From CAYMZZ01 sp044463125 (GTDB lineage: Bacteria; Bacteroidota; Bacteroidia; Chitinophagales; Chitinophagaceae): DNA of 64,000 nucleotides. The DNA lies in contig JBIQMS010000020.1 in assembly GCA_044463125.1 (NCBI GenBank), positions 1 through 64,000 on the forward strand. Reading direction: 5' to 3'. The position numbers were made by a program, and so were the translations under genes. Position 1 is the stretch's first letter. Every line of letters begins with the position of its first letter. Under the pieces are notes generated by a model. The model did not search any database, was not told the DNA's origin, and worked only from the letters and a program-made list of their open reading frames with translations. Positions 27,168 through 35,547 of this stretch are shown here, piece after piece.

Positions 27168-28007
27168 TCAATCCGTATATCTTCCTCCCGCATTAATCCA
27201 CGCCGTAATCTTGTCCTTATCTGCTTGTGAGAGTGCTCCCGTGGGGGGCATGGAGCTGGGGTTGTTGTCTACAGCACGGGCTTTTACGCGGTCGCGGTTC
27301 AGTATAATATTACATTCCACTGCCCAGTTCATTCCGCCATTTTGAATGCTGTTGTTGTGGCAGCTCACACAATTATTGTCCATCAGGGTTTTTACAGCTG
27401 AGAACAGCGGTCCGGCGGCAGCGCTGGAAACGGTTACGTTGCTGGAGCCTGTGCAGCCATTCTGATCTTTAGCCGTTACCGTATAAGTGCCGGGAGCCAG
27501 CCCCGCGAAATTGCCGGAGCCCTGGAAGTTGACGCCATCGATACTGAAGGTAAAGCCCGTGCTACCCGTGGCGCTCGCGGCTATGCTGCCTGTGGAAGGC
27601 GTGGCACAGGGTGTGGCGGGGCTGCTGTTGGCAGTAACCGTAATGGTGACGCCCGTACAGTTGGCGATGGGGTCGGTGAGTACAAACTGTCGGCTGCCTG
27701 TGCAGCCATTGCTGTTCCGCGCAGTAACGGTGTAGGTGCCGGCCGCAAGATTAGTGAAATTGCCGCTTGATTGAAAGCTGCCGTTGTTGAGGCGATAGGT
27801 GAATCCACTACCGCCACTGGCGGTTGCTGCGATGCTGCCATCGCTGGCACCGGCCGTGCTGGGATTGCTGCTGTTGCCGGCAACTACAACCGTAATGCCC
27901 GCGCAGGGATCAGCCGGTCCATCATCACCACCCTTGCTACAGGAATAAATAATGCCGGCGAGTGAAAATGCGGCCAATAGAAAGTAGAGAGAACGTTGGG
28001 TATTCAT
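27168..28007 (-). CDS. Lipoprotein with two SprB-type repeats and a cytochrome c-like domain
   Basis: About 279 aa from the ATG at 28007; upstream in-frame codons to 28109 are repeat-derived. The lipobox is AGIIYSC (Cys23). Two ~75-residue SprB-type repeats follow, each with DGSIAATASGGSGFTYRLNNG / TGSIAASATGSTGFTFSIDGV and AGTYTVTA(R/K)..NGCTGS. The C-terminal ~80 residues hold one haem-attachment motif CVSCH (~213-217) and a distal SSMPPTG that may give the axial Met. It is probably a surface-attached electron carrier; SprB repeats are known from gliding adhesins, so the combination is notable. Confidence 0.85.
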   Translation of the reverse strand: MNTQRSLYFLLAAFSLAGIIYSCSKGGDDGPADPCAGITVVVAGNSSNPSTAGASDGSIAATASGGSGFTYRLNNGSFQSSGNFTNLAAGTYTVTARNSNGCTGSRQFVLTDPIANCTGVTITVTANSSPATPCATPSTGSIAASATGSTGFTFSIDGVNFQGSGNFAGLAPGTYTVTAKDQNGCTGSSNVTVSSAAAGPLFSAVKTLMDNNCVSCHNNSIQNGGMNWAVECNIILNRDRVKARAVDNNPSSMPPTGALSQADKDKITAWINAGGRYTD

Positions 28008-28061
28008 GCCATTAGTTTTCTCTCTTATCGCAGATTTTCGATTGGGAGTTGCTTGTTGTCG

Positions 28062-28226
28062 TGAATCGTGAATCGTGAATCGTGAGTGGTGAGCGTCACT
28101 CTTCTGCAAATTCCTTGCGTTCGTTGCGACTTCTTTGTCCCGCCTCGGCGGGACAAAGAAGTCGCAACGAACGCAACGTATAGATTGCTTTCTACTTACT
28201 ACTTAAGACTTACAACTTAAAACTTC
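28062..28226. repeat. Composite repeat: GTGAATC words, perfect 30-bp palindrome, CTTACAACTT words
   Basis: From left to right there are GTGAATCGTGAATC words (28062-28098), then a perfect inverted repeat with arms 28115-28144 and 28147-28176 (TTGCGTTCGTTGCGACTTCT and onward) around a 2-nt spacer, then ACTTACTACTTAAGACTTAC words (28192-28226). The right arm and its flank are shared as 27 identical nt with 10018-10044. It fills the gap between two minus-strand genes. Confidence 0.85.
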
Positions 28227-28233
28227 CCCCACG

Positions 28234-29505
28234 CTAACGATAAGTCAACGAAATCAACATTCCCGCTCCGCGCAACTTCACGTCGCCATACCCAATTCCG
28301 GTAACGGGGATTTTGATGTAGGGTTCTGCGCTGATGCTGAATTTTTTGGAAAGAGGGTAGCGGTAGCCGCCGGAAAGTTGCACCGCAGCAAGAATATGAT
28401 TGGAGTAATTGGACCAGGAGCGGCTGCTGTAGCGCTGCTGCCCCGCGAGGTCTTTATAGTCGAATTCGTAGTCTTCTTTCTTCATCAAAACGGATGCGAA
28501 ACCCGCGGAGGTAAACCAGTTGCCTTTACCCTTGCTGCGAAAATGGTAGAGCAGACTAACAGGAATTTCATAAACCAGGCAATTGGCATCCACCTTATTG
28601 AGTTCGGAAGCATAGGTCCAAAACTGATCATACATTTTATAATCATCCGGTCCTGCTGTGTAAATCTTTCGGCTACGGATCAAACCTGCACGAAGGGTCA
28701 GGTTGGGTCGAATGTCGTAACCGATAGCAAGGCCCCATGCGCTGCGCCATTCGCCCGCGCGGCTCCAGCGTGCGGCACTGATATCGGTTCCACCCAACAG
28801 ACTTATACTCCAGCGAGAGCTCGATGATGTCTTTCGGGATAATGGTGCAGTTCGCAGATGGTCGTTGCTGATGGTCCTGTTATCCTGCCCGGTTTCCTGC
28901 AAGCTTTTCAACAGGGATCCATAAGGCCACTGCTGCAGTTTAAATTCTTTGCCTGGTACATTATCAGCCGGCCAGGACCGGGATGTTGGGAAGGATAATT
29001 CCTGCGCTTCGTATCTTATTCTCTCCGTATTTTCGGATACTTCTTTGCCACTTGTTGTTTTGTCTGATAATGGGGAACGGAAATTTTGGCTTTTTACAGA
29101 TTTGGATGTTTTTATGTTAAAGGGTATCGTTGCGCTAGGAGCCTGCGTTGCCGGTTCTTCATCAACTGATTTGGGTTGGTCAGTTGAAAAGTCCCGACCA
29201 GTTGTTGTTTCAGATGGCAACATTTTCGAATTGGCCTCCGGTATTTTTGAGGCACCTGTATTATTTTGATCAGGCTGATGGGTCAGCTTTTCTTCCCTCA
29301 ACGCGGTGCGCGATTGCAGGAGAATGGCTGTTCCCAGCAATCCTGCAATAAGGAAAAGGAGCAGGAGGGTAAAGCCACGCTGCTTTTGCGGCAGATGCTT
29401 ATCCAGGAGCGGCTCCATCCGTTGCCATCCCTTCTCCGGGTCGGCATTTTTGTTTTCCTGCCCGGCAGCATCCCTGAATTTATTATCCCAATCCTCAGAC
29501 CACAT
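28234..29505 (-). CDS. Membrane protein with cytoplasmic head and C-terminal beta-barrel-like domain (putative anti-sigma partner)
   Basis: 423 aa. An N-terminal hydrophilic part (MWSEDWDNKFRDAAG..., ~43 aa) is followed by one transmembrane helix (FTLLLLFLIAGLLGTAILLQ, ~45-64), a long low-complexity Ser/Thr-rich linker (~65-225), and a C-terminal region of amphipathic strands (WSISLLGGTDISAARW ... GAGMLISLTYR) like outer-membrane barrel proteins. Its start overlaps the ECF sigma gene by 11 bp, so it is probably translationally coupled and may bind the sigma factor. I see no classic zinc anti-sigma motif. The assignment as anti-sigma is inference from context. Confidence 0.75.
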   Translation of the reverse strand: MWSEDWDNKFRDAAGQENKNADPEKGWQRMEPLLDKHLPQKQRGFTLLLLFLIAGLLGTAILLQSRTALREEKLTHQPDQNNTGASKIPEANSKMLPSETTTGRDFSTDQPKSVDEEPATQAPSATIPFNIKTSKSVKSQNFRSPLSDKTTSGKEVSENTERIRYEAQELSFPTSRSWPADNVPGKEFKLQQWPYGSLLKSLQETGQDNRTISNDHLRTAPLSRKTSSSSRWSISLLGGTDISAARWSRAGEWRSAWGLAIGYDIRPNLTLRAGLIRSRKIYTAGPDDYKMYDQFWTYASELNKVDANCLVYEIPVSLLYHFRSKGKGNWFTSAGFASVLMKKEDYEFDYKDLAGQQRYSSRSWSNYSNHILAAVQLSGGYRYPLSKKFSISAEPYIKIPVTGIGYGDVKLRGAGMLISLTYR

Positions 29506-30076
29506 TTTTTTGTGCAGTTAGATTTTGGTGAAACAAAATTTTTTGCAACTGTTTTCTCGCTTTGGCCAAATTCGATTTGGATGTGCCGGTACTGATGCCC
29601 AGTTCAGCAGCAATCTCATCATGACTGAACCCTTCTATTACAAAAAGGTTGAATACGGTGCGGTAACCCGGACTCAGGAAGCGGATTGAAGCTATGATTT
29701 CTTCATAGGAAATTTTGTCGAGAGCCGATTCGCCCGCTTCCGGGATATTCAGGTAATTCTCCTGCAGTTCCTGCATATCCGACTGCTTATGGTATTTCCG
29801 GTAATGGTCAATAGCCGTATAGATCATGATCTTGCGGAGCCAGCCTTTAAAAGAACTGATGGTATCGGCATAGGCGGGTTTAAATCGGTAGATTTCCACG
29901 AATACTTTCAGGAAACCATCGTTAAGAATTTCAATTGCATCCTCTTCCCTATTGCAATAGCGTTGGCAGATAGACATAGCATAGCCATAGAAAGAGCCAT
30001 ATAAAATGCGTTGGCTCTCCCGGCTGTTCAGGGCACAACCCCTGATATGAAGCGTTAGTTCATCGGCCGTTAGCAA
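29495..30076 (-). CDS. ECF-type RNA polymerase sigma factor
   Basis: 193 aa. The sigma-70 region 2 part (YGYAMSICQRYCNREEDAIEILNDGFLKVFVEIYRF) and the region 4 helix-turn-helix (SPGYRTVFNLFVIEGFSHDEIAAELGISTGTSKSNLAKARKQLQKIL) are clear. The start is a TTG at 30076; an in-frame stop a few codons upstream leaves no ATG alternative, so a TTG or a later start must be used. The downstream membrane/barrel gene overlaps its 3' end by 11 bp, the usual layout of a sigma factor and its membrane regulator. Confidence 0.92.
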   Translation of the reverse strand: MLTADELTLHIRGCALNSRESQRILYGSFYGYAMSICQRYCNREEDAIEILNDGFLKVFVEIYRFKPAYADTISSFKGWLRKIMIYTAIDHYRKYHKQSDMQELQENYLNIPEAGESALDKISYEEIIASIRFLSPGYRTVFNLFVIEGFSHDEIAAELGISTGTSKSNLAKARKQLQKILFHQNLTAQKNVV

Positions 30077-30134
30077 TACGGGTTATTTTAATGTTGTATC
30101 GAAGAATGCGGGGCCCGGGTTGCCTTTCAGGGAA

Positions 30135-30917
30135 TCATTTTTCGGGAATCAGGGATATTTCTCCAAAGGAATAGCTTTTTTCCATGCCTTCGTCCAGCCA
30201 GAGAAGCCCGGATTCATCTACCCGCAACAATCTTGCTGTAAAGCTCCGGTTTCCAGCCCTGAACCGGGTTTCCTGTCCGCGGCGATAAAGTAGTTCGTTG
30301 TAATCCTTCAGTAAATCCTCAAATCCATGCTGCAGAAGCTGCTGCCAGTGCTGGTCAATTTCCCGGCATAAAGCCATTGCCAGGTCTTTCACGGGCCAGG
30401 TTTTTCCGGTAATCTGCCGAAGCGATACCGGGTTTACCAGTTCTGGTTGAAATTGTACCTGGTTGATATTGATGCCCATACCGGCTACTGCCCATTTCCA
30501 TTCGGACCTGCCGGATCCTGCCCCTGAAACGATGGATTCTACAAGGATTCCGCCTGCCTTTCTGTCGTGCCAGTACAGATCATTGGGCCATTTTATGCGC
30601 GTTTCATCGCCGGCATAGCGGCTAAACCAACGGGCCACACTTAAAGCAAGACAGGCGCTGAGCTGGAATTGCTGCCGGGGTCCGAGGGGGGAAGGACGTA
30701 TGGCAAGGCTAATAATTAGATTATTACCCTTTTCAGAAACCCAAATCCGACCCCTTTGACCCTTGCCGGCATACTGTTCCCAGGCGAAAAAGGCCTGTCC
30801 ATGCTGTGCCAAACCTGCATGAATCTGTGCAAGGGCATAATTGTTGGTACTGTCTACTGAGTCCAGCTCAACAAATGGCTCGCCAAGCGGGTTATTGGAG
30901 GGGAGAGGTTCTGGCAA
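30135..30917 (-). CDS. birA: Biotin--[acetyl-CoA-carboxylase] ligase
   Basis: 260 aa, without the N-terminal DNA-binding domain of the E. coli repressor form, so a monofunctional ligase. It attaches biotin to the biotin carboxyl carrier protein. DSTNNYAL, the biotinyl-AMP loop AGKGQRGRIWVSEKGN, IKWPNDLYW and KAGGILVE are all family motifs, and the C-terminal SH3-like domain follows. The start is a TTG at 30917, directly after an in-frame TAA, so no ATG is available upstream. It is divergent from rsfS. Confidence 0.95.
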   Translation of the reverse strand: MPEPLPSNNPLGEPFVELDSVDSTNNYALAQIHAGLAQHGQAFFAWEQYAGKGQRGRIWVSEKGNNLIISLAIRPSPLGPRQQFQLSACLALSVARWFSRYAGDETRIKWPNDLYWHDRKAGGILVESIVSGAGSGRSEWKWAVAGMGININQVQFQPELVNPVSLRQITGKTWPVKDLAMALCREIDQHWQQLLQHGFEDLLKDYNELLYRRGQETRFRAGNRSFTARLLRVDESGLLWLDEGMEKSYSFGEISLIPEK

Positions 30918-31024
30918 TTAATTGCTATTTTTGAGCAAATTAATGCTAAATTAAAAAACCGGTCAGCGGGTTTGCAGCAGCAGCCCCCCAGCCCGGGATA
31001 CGCTTACTTATAAACCATTCATTA

Positions 31025-31429
31025 TTGGAACAATTGGCATCATTGGCAACCCGGAAAAAGAAAAGTGCGACCCGATTAACCTTACGTTCAAAAATCATCA
31101 AAACCATCATTGCGGCCGTTCAGGAGAAAAAAGCTGAAAAGATCATTTCCCTGGATATGAGAAAGATTAATGAGGCGGTGGCGGATTTCTTCATTATTTG
31201 TGAAGCCGGTAACCAGCCCCAGGTAAGGGCCATTGCCGAGCATGTGGAAGATCAGGTGCGCAAGATTTGTGAAGAAAGACCCTATCACCACGAAGGATAC
31301 CAGGCACTGCAATGGGTATTGATCGATTATGTGAATGTTGTCGTACACGTAATGCTACCTGAAAACAGGGAATTTTATAAACTCGAAGAAATGTGGAATG
31401 ATGCGGTGATTACCGAACATAAAGAGTAA
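31025..31429 (+). CDS. rsfS: Ribosomal silencing factor
   Basis: 134 aa as drawn. RsfS (YbeB/Iojap family) binds uL14 on the 50S subunit and blocks subunit joining when nutrients are low. SLDMRKINEAVADFFIICEAGNQPQVRAIAEHVEDQV and HHEGYQALQWVLIDYVNVVVHVMLPENREFYKLEEMW are diagnostic. No in-frame ATG lies at the N-terminus; TTG codons at 31025 and 31034 are the candidates, so the exact start is uncertain. It is followed by ftsH 66 bp downstream, a pairing often seen in Bacteroidota. Confidence 0.94.
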   Translation: MEQLASLATRKKKSATRLTLRSKIIKTIIAAVQEKKAEKIISLDMRKINEAVADFFIICEAGNQPQVRAIAEHVEDQVRKICEERPYHHEGYQALQWVLIDYVNVVVHVMLPENREFYKLEEMWNDAVITEHKE

Positions 31430-31495
31430 CCGCAACATCCCGAATTAACAAATTTTGAATAACATCTAAACTGCAACAGGCAACGAGGAATCCAT

Positions 31496-33595
31496 ATGTC
31501 ACAAGAGCCATCATATAATAAGAACGAGAAGAACACGCCCCCCCGCTTTGGCGGAAGACCTGGCGGAGACGACCCCGGCCAGCCGCCAAAAAAGGGTCCC
31601 AAATTCAGCATTTACTGGATCTATGCTATCATATTCGCCGTATTGATCGGCTTCTCCATGTTCAGCCCCTTTTCGCCCAACATGAAAAAGATCAACTCGC
31701 TCGAGTTTGAGCGCATGATCCAAAGTGGCGACGTGGAGAAATACGATGTGGTGAGCAATCGCAATAAGGTAAAGGTTTACATCAAAAAAGACAGCCTGAG
31801 CGAATATCCGCAACTGAGCAGCGATGGCGGATTTACCGGCAAAGTGAGCGAGTCAGGTCCGCATTTCACCTTCAACATTACCAGCGAAGAAGCCTTTCAG
31901 CGCCGGATGGAGGATTTTTATAAGGAAAATCCCAACCTGGCCGAAAGGGTTCCTTTCTATGCGGAGCCTGAAAGCGATTTCTTCAGCAAAATACTTTCCT
32001 TCCTGATTCCCGTGTTGTTGTTTATAGCATTATGGGTTTTGTTGATGCGCAAGATGGGCGGTGGAGCCGGTGGTGGCGCAGGGCCCGGAGGCATTTTCAA
32101 TATAGGCAAGTCCAAAGCGACCCTCTTCGATAAGGGTACACGCGTGAATATCACTTTCGCGGATGTGGCCGGGCTGGATGAAGCCAAAGTAGAAGTAATG
32201 GAAATTGTGGACTTCCTGAAAAGTCCTAAAAAATACACAGCTCTCGGTGGCAAGATTCCGAAAGGCGCGCTGCTGGTGGGCCCTCCCGGAACGGGCAAAA
32301 CCCTGCTGGCAAAAGCTATGGCTGGTGAGGCGCAAGTGCCTTTCTTCAGCCTGAGCGGTTCCGATTTTGTGGAGATGTTTGTGGGTGTGGGCGCCAGCCG
32401 TGTGCGCGACCTTTTTAAGCAGGCACGTGAAAAAGCTCCCTGTATCATCTTCATTGATGAAATTGACGCCATCGGCCGGGCGCGCGGAAAGAATGTGATG
32501 ATGAGTAACGATGAAAGGGAAAGCACCCTGAACCAGTTGCTGGTGGAAATGGATGGCTTTGGTACCGATACCGGCATCATCATCCTGGCGGCAACAAACC
32601 GACCCGATGTACTTGACTCAGCCCTGCTGCGTCCCGGTCGTTTCGACCGGCAGATTACCATCGACAAGCCGGATGTGAAAGGAAGGGAAGCCATCTTTAA
32701 GGTACACCTGAAACCGATCAAGGTTTCGGAAACCCTTGATGTGCATAAGCTGGCCGAACAAACCCCGGGCTTTGCGGGTGCTGATATTGCCAATGTGTGT
32801 AATGAAGCAGCGCTGATAGCGGCTCGCAAGGGTAAGGCTGCGGTGGATATGCAGGACTTCCAGGATGCGGTGGACCGTGTGATCGGAGGTTTGGAGAAGA
32901 AGAACAAGATCATTTCGCCGGAAGAAAAAAGAATTATCGCCTATCACGAAGCGGGCCATGCCATTTGTGGCTGGTACCTGGAACATGCTTATCCGCTGTT
33001 GAAAGTTACGATTGTACCGAGAGGAACCGCTGCCCTGGGCTATGCGCAATACACACCCAAAGAACAGTACCTCTACAATACCGATCAATTGCGCGACCAG
33101 ATCTGCATGACCCTGGGTGGCCGTGCCAGTGAAGATATTTTCTTCGGAAAAATTTCAACCGGTGCGCAAAACGACCTGCAGCAGATTACACGTATCGCCT
33201 ATGCGATGGTAACGGTATATGGCATGAACGACAAAGTGGGTAATGTAAGTTATTACGATCCGCAACAGGAAACCACTTTTACCAAGCCCTATTCCGAAGA
33301 AACTTCGATGCTGATAGACCAGGAAGTACGGAAATTGATAGACAACGCCTATGTGCGTACTAAGGATTTGCTGACGGATAAGAAAGAGCAGGTGGCCAAG
33401 CTGGCTGAAGCATTGCTGGAGAAAGAAGTGTTGTTCCAAAGCGATGTGGAAGCGCTGATTGGCAAGCGTCCTTTTGAAGAAAAGAAACCCCTGGCCGATG
33501 AAGGCGATAAGGAACTGAATAGTCCCGATGCCGGCGAAATTTCAGCTGGTGTGCCTCCTTATGACAGCGATGTAACGAATAAAGCATTACCATAA
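31496..33595 (+). CDS. ftsH: ATP-dependent zinc metalloprotease FtsH
   Basis: 699 aa. It is a membrane-anchored AAA+ protease that degrades misfolded membrane and regulatory proteins. Two transmembrane helices (~37-57 and ~165-183) flank a periplasmic domain. Then come Walker A GPPGTGKT (~262-269), Walker B IIFIDEIDAIG, the second region of homology ATNRPDVLDSALLRPGRFDR, and the zinc site HEAGH (~484). The C-terminal tail is acidic. The stop TAA and the last residues (KALP) lie inside a 20-bp inverted repeat. Confidence 0.97.
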   Translation: MSQEPSYNKNEKNTPPRFGGRPGGDDPGQPPKKGPKFSIYWIYAIIFAVLIGFSMFSPFSPNMKKINSLEFERMIQSGDVEKYDVVSNRNKVKVYIKKDSLSEYPQLSSDGGFTGKVSESGPHFTFNITSEEAFQRRMEDFYKENPNLAERVPFYAEPESDFFSKILSFLIPVLLFIALWVLLMRKMGGGAGGGAGPGGIFNIGKSKATLFDKGTRVNITFADVAGLDEAKVEVMEIVDFLKSPKKYTALGGKIPKGALLVGPPGTGKTLLAKAMAGEAQVPFFSLSGSDFVEMFVGVGASRVRDLFKQAREKAPCIIFIDEIDAIGRARGKNVMMSNDERESTLNQLLVEMDGFGTDTGIIILAATNRPDVLDSALLRPGRFDRQITIDKPDVKGREAIFKVHLKPIKVSETLDVHKLAEQTPGFAGADIANVCNEAALIAARKGKAAVDMQDFQDAVDRVIGGLEKKNKIISPEEKRIIAYHEAGHAICGWYLEHAYPLLKVTIVPRGTAALGYAQYTPKEQYLYNTDQLRDQICMTLGGRASEDIFFGKISTGAQNDLQQITRIAYAMVTVYGMNDKVGNVSYYDPQQETTFTKPYSEETSMLIDQEVRKLIDNAYVRTKDLLTDKKEQVAKLAEALLEKEVLFQSDVEALIGKRPFEEKKPLADEGDKELNSPDAGEISAGVPPYDSDVTNKALP

Positions 33596-33623
33596 TGTTG
33601 CACGCAACATTATGGTAATGCTT
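33582..33623. terminator. Perfect 20-bp hairpin spanning the ftsH stop codon
   Basis: Arms 33582-33601 and 33604-33623 (AAGCATTACCATAATGTTGC and its exact reverse complement) surround a 2-nt loop. The left arm carries the last ftsH codons and its stop. Only a weak T-rich stretch (GTTATTG) follows, so it may be a terminator or a transcript-stabilising structure that lowers read-through into the LUD-domain gene. Confidence 0.75.
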
Positions 33624-33652
33624 GTTATTGAAAGATAATAAGCAATCAATCT

Positions 33653-34288
33653 GTGCAGTTCTCCCCATCCAAGGAAAATATTCTGAAAAAAATCCGGAAA
33701 GCCCTGAGCCAACCGGTGGCCCAGCCCTTCCCGCAGAGTGAAGGTCAGCAATCGGTATTTACGCCCCTGCAGGATGAGATGGCGGTAGATTTTGCCGAAC
33801 ACTTCAGCAAGTTGCAGGGCCGGTTCGTGTATTGCATCAACACGCAGGAACTGGCTTTTCAGCTCAACAGCCTGATAAGGAAAATGGACTGGCAAAAAGT
33901 GTATTGCCTGGAAGATGAATTATTGCGCAGGACGGGTGTGGACCTGGCCGAGCGTCATATACGCGAAGACCTGGCGCAATGTGATGTTTCCATAACGGGA
34001 TGCGAGTACCTGGTGGCGCGCACGGGCTCAATTGTGCTGAGCGCGGCGCAGGATAGTGGGCGTAGTACCAGCGTATATGCGCCAATACATATTTGTATTG
34101 CCTGGTCGCATCAACTGGTGCCCGATATTAAGGATGCCCTGCAGGGTATGCGCGATAAGTATGGCGACAAGCTGCCATCGCAAATTGTTTTTGCCACTGG
34201 ACCGAGCAGAACGGCTGATATTGAGAAAACTCTGGTAGTGGGCGTGCATGGACCTAAAGAAGTGTACCTCTTTCTGGTAGAATCCTGA
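33653..34288 (+). CDS. LUD-domain protein (LutC/YkgG family)
   Basis: 211 aa from a GTG at 33653. The LUD domain is visible in CDVSITGCEYLVARTGSIVLSAAQDSGRSTSVYAPIHICIAWSHQLVPDI and the C-terminal FATGPSRTADIEKTLVVGVHGPKEVYLFL. In lactate utilisation, LutC works with LutA and LutB; those partners are not here. It stands alone after ftsH, which in Bacteroidota is a common neighbourhood whose meaning is unclear. The role is therefore unassigned. Confidence 0.9.
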   Translation: MQFSPSKENILKKIRKALSQPVAQPFPQSEGQQSVFTPLQDEMAVDFAEHFSKLQGRFVYCINTQELAFQLNSLIRKMDWQKVYCLEDELLRRTGVDLAERHIREDLAQCDVSITGCEYLVARTGSIVLSAAQDSGRSTSVYAPIHICIAWSHQLVPDIKDALQGMRDKYGDKLPSQIVFATGPSRTADIEKTLVVGVHGPKEVYLFLVES

Positions 34289-34321
34289 GGGCTATTGCCT
34301 TTCCCTTTGTACATTTATAGC

Positions 34322-34747
34322 ATGACATTCAACGAAAATTTTCATCTGTTTGTGTACGGTTCGCTGCGAAGCGGATTCCGTAGCCCTGCTTATGAATATA
34401 TACGCCGCTACTTTGAACTGGTGAGTGAAGGAAGGGTGAAAGGCTATCTCTATGACCTGGGCGAATACCCCGCCGCAATGCCCGGCAATGAGGATGCCTA
34501 TATTGTGGGTGAGTTGTACCGGGCGCGCGATGCGGCACAATTTGAATATGTGATAGGGCAACTCGACGATTATGAGGGCCTCACCGTAGAAAGCGGTGAA
34601 AGCCCGCTGTACCGGCGCGAACTTTGTTTGGTGGAAACGCCACTCGGTCCCACCCAGGCATGGGTGTATTGGTATAATGGAGATGTGAGTGGCAAACCCA
34701 TTGTTCCTTCCGGCGATATTCTGGAATACCTTCGCAACCGGGGGTAA
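34322..34747 (+). CDS. Gamma-glutamylcyclotransferase-like (AIG2/GGCT) protein
   Basis: About 141 aa from the ATG at 34322; the frame's earlier TTG at 34295 overlaps the upstream gene tail and is less likely. LFVYGSLRSGFRSPAYEYI near the start is the substrate-binding loop of the family. VKGYLYDLGEYPAAMP and the glutamate in QLDDYEG are further marks. Family members open or form 5-oxoproline from gamma-glutamyl peptides or amines. The substrate is unknown. It sits between the LUD gene and lpxH on the same strand. Confidence 0.88.
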   Translation: MTFNENFHLFVYGSLRSGFRSPAYEYIRRYFELVSEGRVKGYLYDLGEYPAAMPGNEDAYIVGELYRARDAAQFEYVIGQLDDYEGLTVESGESPLYRRELCLVETPLGPTQAWVYWYNGDVSGKPIVPSGDILEYLRNRG

Positions 34748-34761
34748 TAATCAAGGATTTC

Positions 34762-35547
34762 ATGTCATCTTCTTCCCGCAGCAAGATTTATTTTCTCTCC
34801 GATTTTCACCTGGGCGCGCCGGATCATGCCCGCAGCCTGGAGCGGGAAAAGCTGATTGTGCAATTTCTCGACAAAATCAAGGAAGAGGCAGCGGAAATAT
34901 TTGTTGTAGGCGACATGTTCGATTTCTGGTACGAATACCGCCAGGTGGTGCCTAAAGGATATGTACGGCTGCTGGGCAAACTCGCTGAGCTTTCTGATGC
35001 CGGCATCCCCCTGCATTTTTTTGTAGGCAATCACGATATGTGGATGCGCGATTATTTTCAGCAGGAGCTGAACATGCCCGTGTATTATGAGCCCCGGGAA
35101 TTCGACCGGCAGGGGAAGAAACTATGGATCGGTCATGGTGATGGGCTGGGGCCCGGCGACCATGGTTATAAAAGGTTGAAAAAGGTATTCCGGAATCCGG
35201 CCTGTAAATGGCTGTTTGGCATTCTGCCTCCGGTGGTGGGCATGGGTATCGCCAATTATATGAGCCGTCGCAGCCGCGCGCAAACCGGTTCTTCAGAAGA
35301 AGTATTTTTGGGAGAAGATAAAGAATGGCTGTTGATCTATTGCCGCGATACACTGCAAAAGCAGCATTTTGACTATTTTGTATTTGGACATCGACACCTG
35401 CCCATCGATTTTATGCTGGAAAATAATAGCCGGTATATCAATCTGGGGGATTGGATTCGTTATAATACCTACGCGGTGATGGAAAATGGTCAGATGGAAC
35501 TCCGATCCTATACGGGCGAGGATCATCGCATTATTCGCAAGTCATGA
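34762..35547 (+). CDS. lpxH: UDP-2,3-diacylglucosamine diphosphatase
   Basis: 261 aa. A calcineurin-like metallophosphoesterase that releases lipid X in lipid A synthesis. Metal-binding blocks are SDFHLGAPDH (near the N-terminus), GDMFDFWYEYR, GNHDMWMRDYF, HGDGLGPGDHGYK and FGHRH. Helical inserts such as FGILPPVVGMGIANYMSRRSR suit association with the inner membrane. The stop overlaps the start of the next gene by 4 bp (ATGA), so the two are co-translated. Confidence 0.92.
   Translation: MSSSSRSKIYFLSDFHLGAPDHARSLEREKLIVQFLDKIKEEAAEIFVVGDMFDFWYEYRQVVPKGYVRLLGKLAELSDAGIPLHFFVGNHDMWMRDYFQQELNMPVYYEPREFDRQGKKLWIGHGDGLGPGDHGYKRLKKVFRNPACKWLFGILPPVVGMGIANYMSRRSRAQTGSSEEVFLGEDKEWLLIYCRDTLQKQHFDYFVFGHRHLPIDFMLENNSRYINLGDWIRYNTYAVMENGQMELRSYTGEDHRIIRKS

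Noticed and set aside
31957..32913. Minus-strand frame opposite ftsH
   Set aside because: Serine-rich, shadow composition; ftsH accounts for the region.
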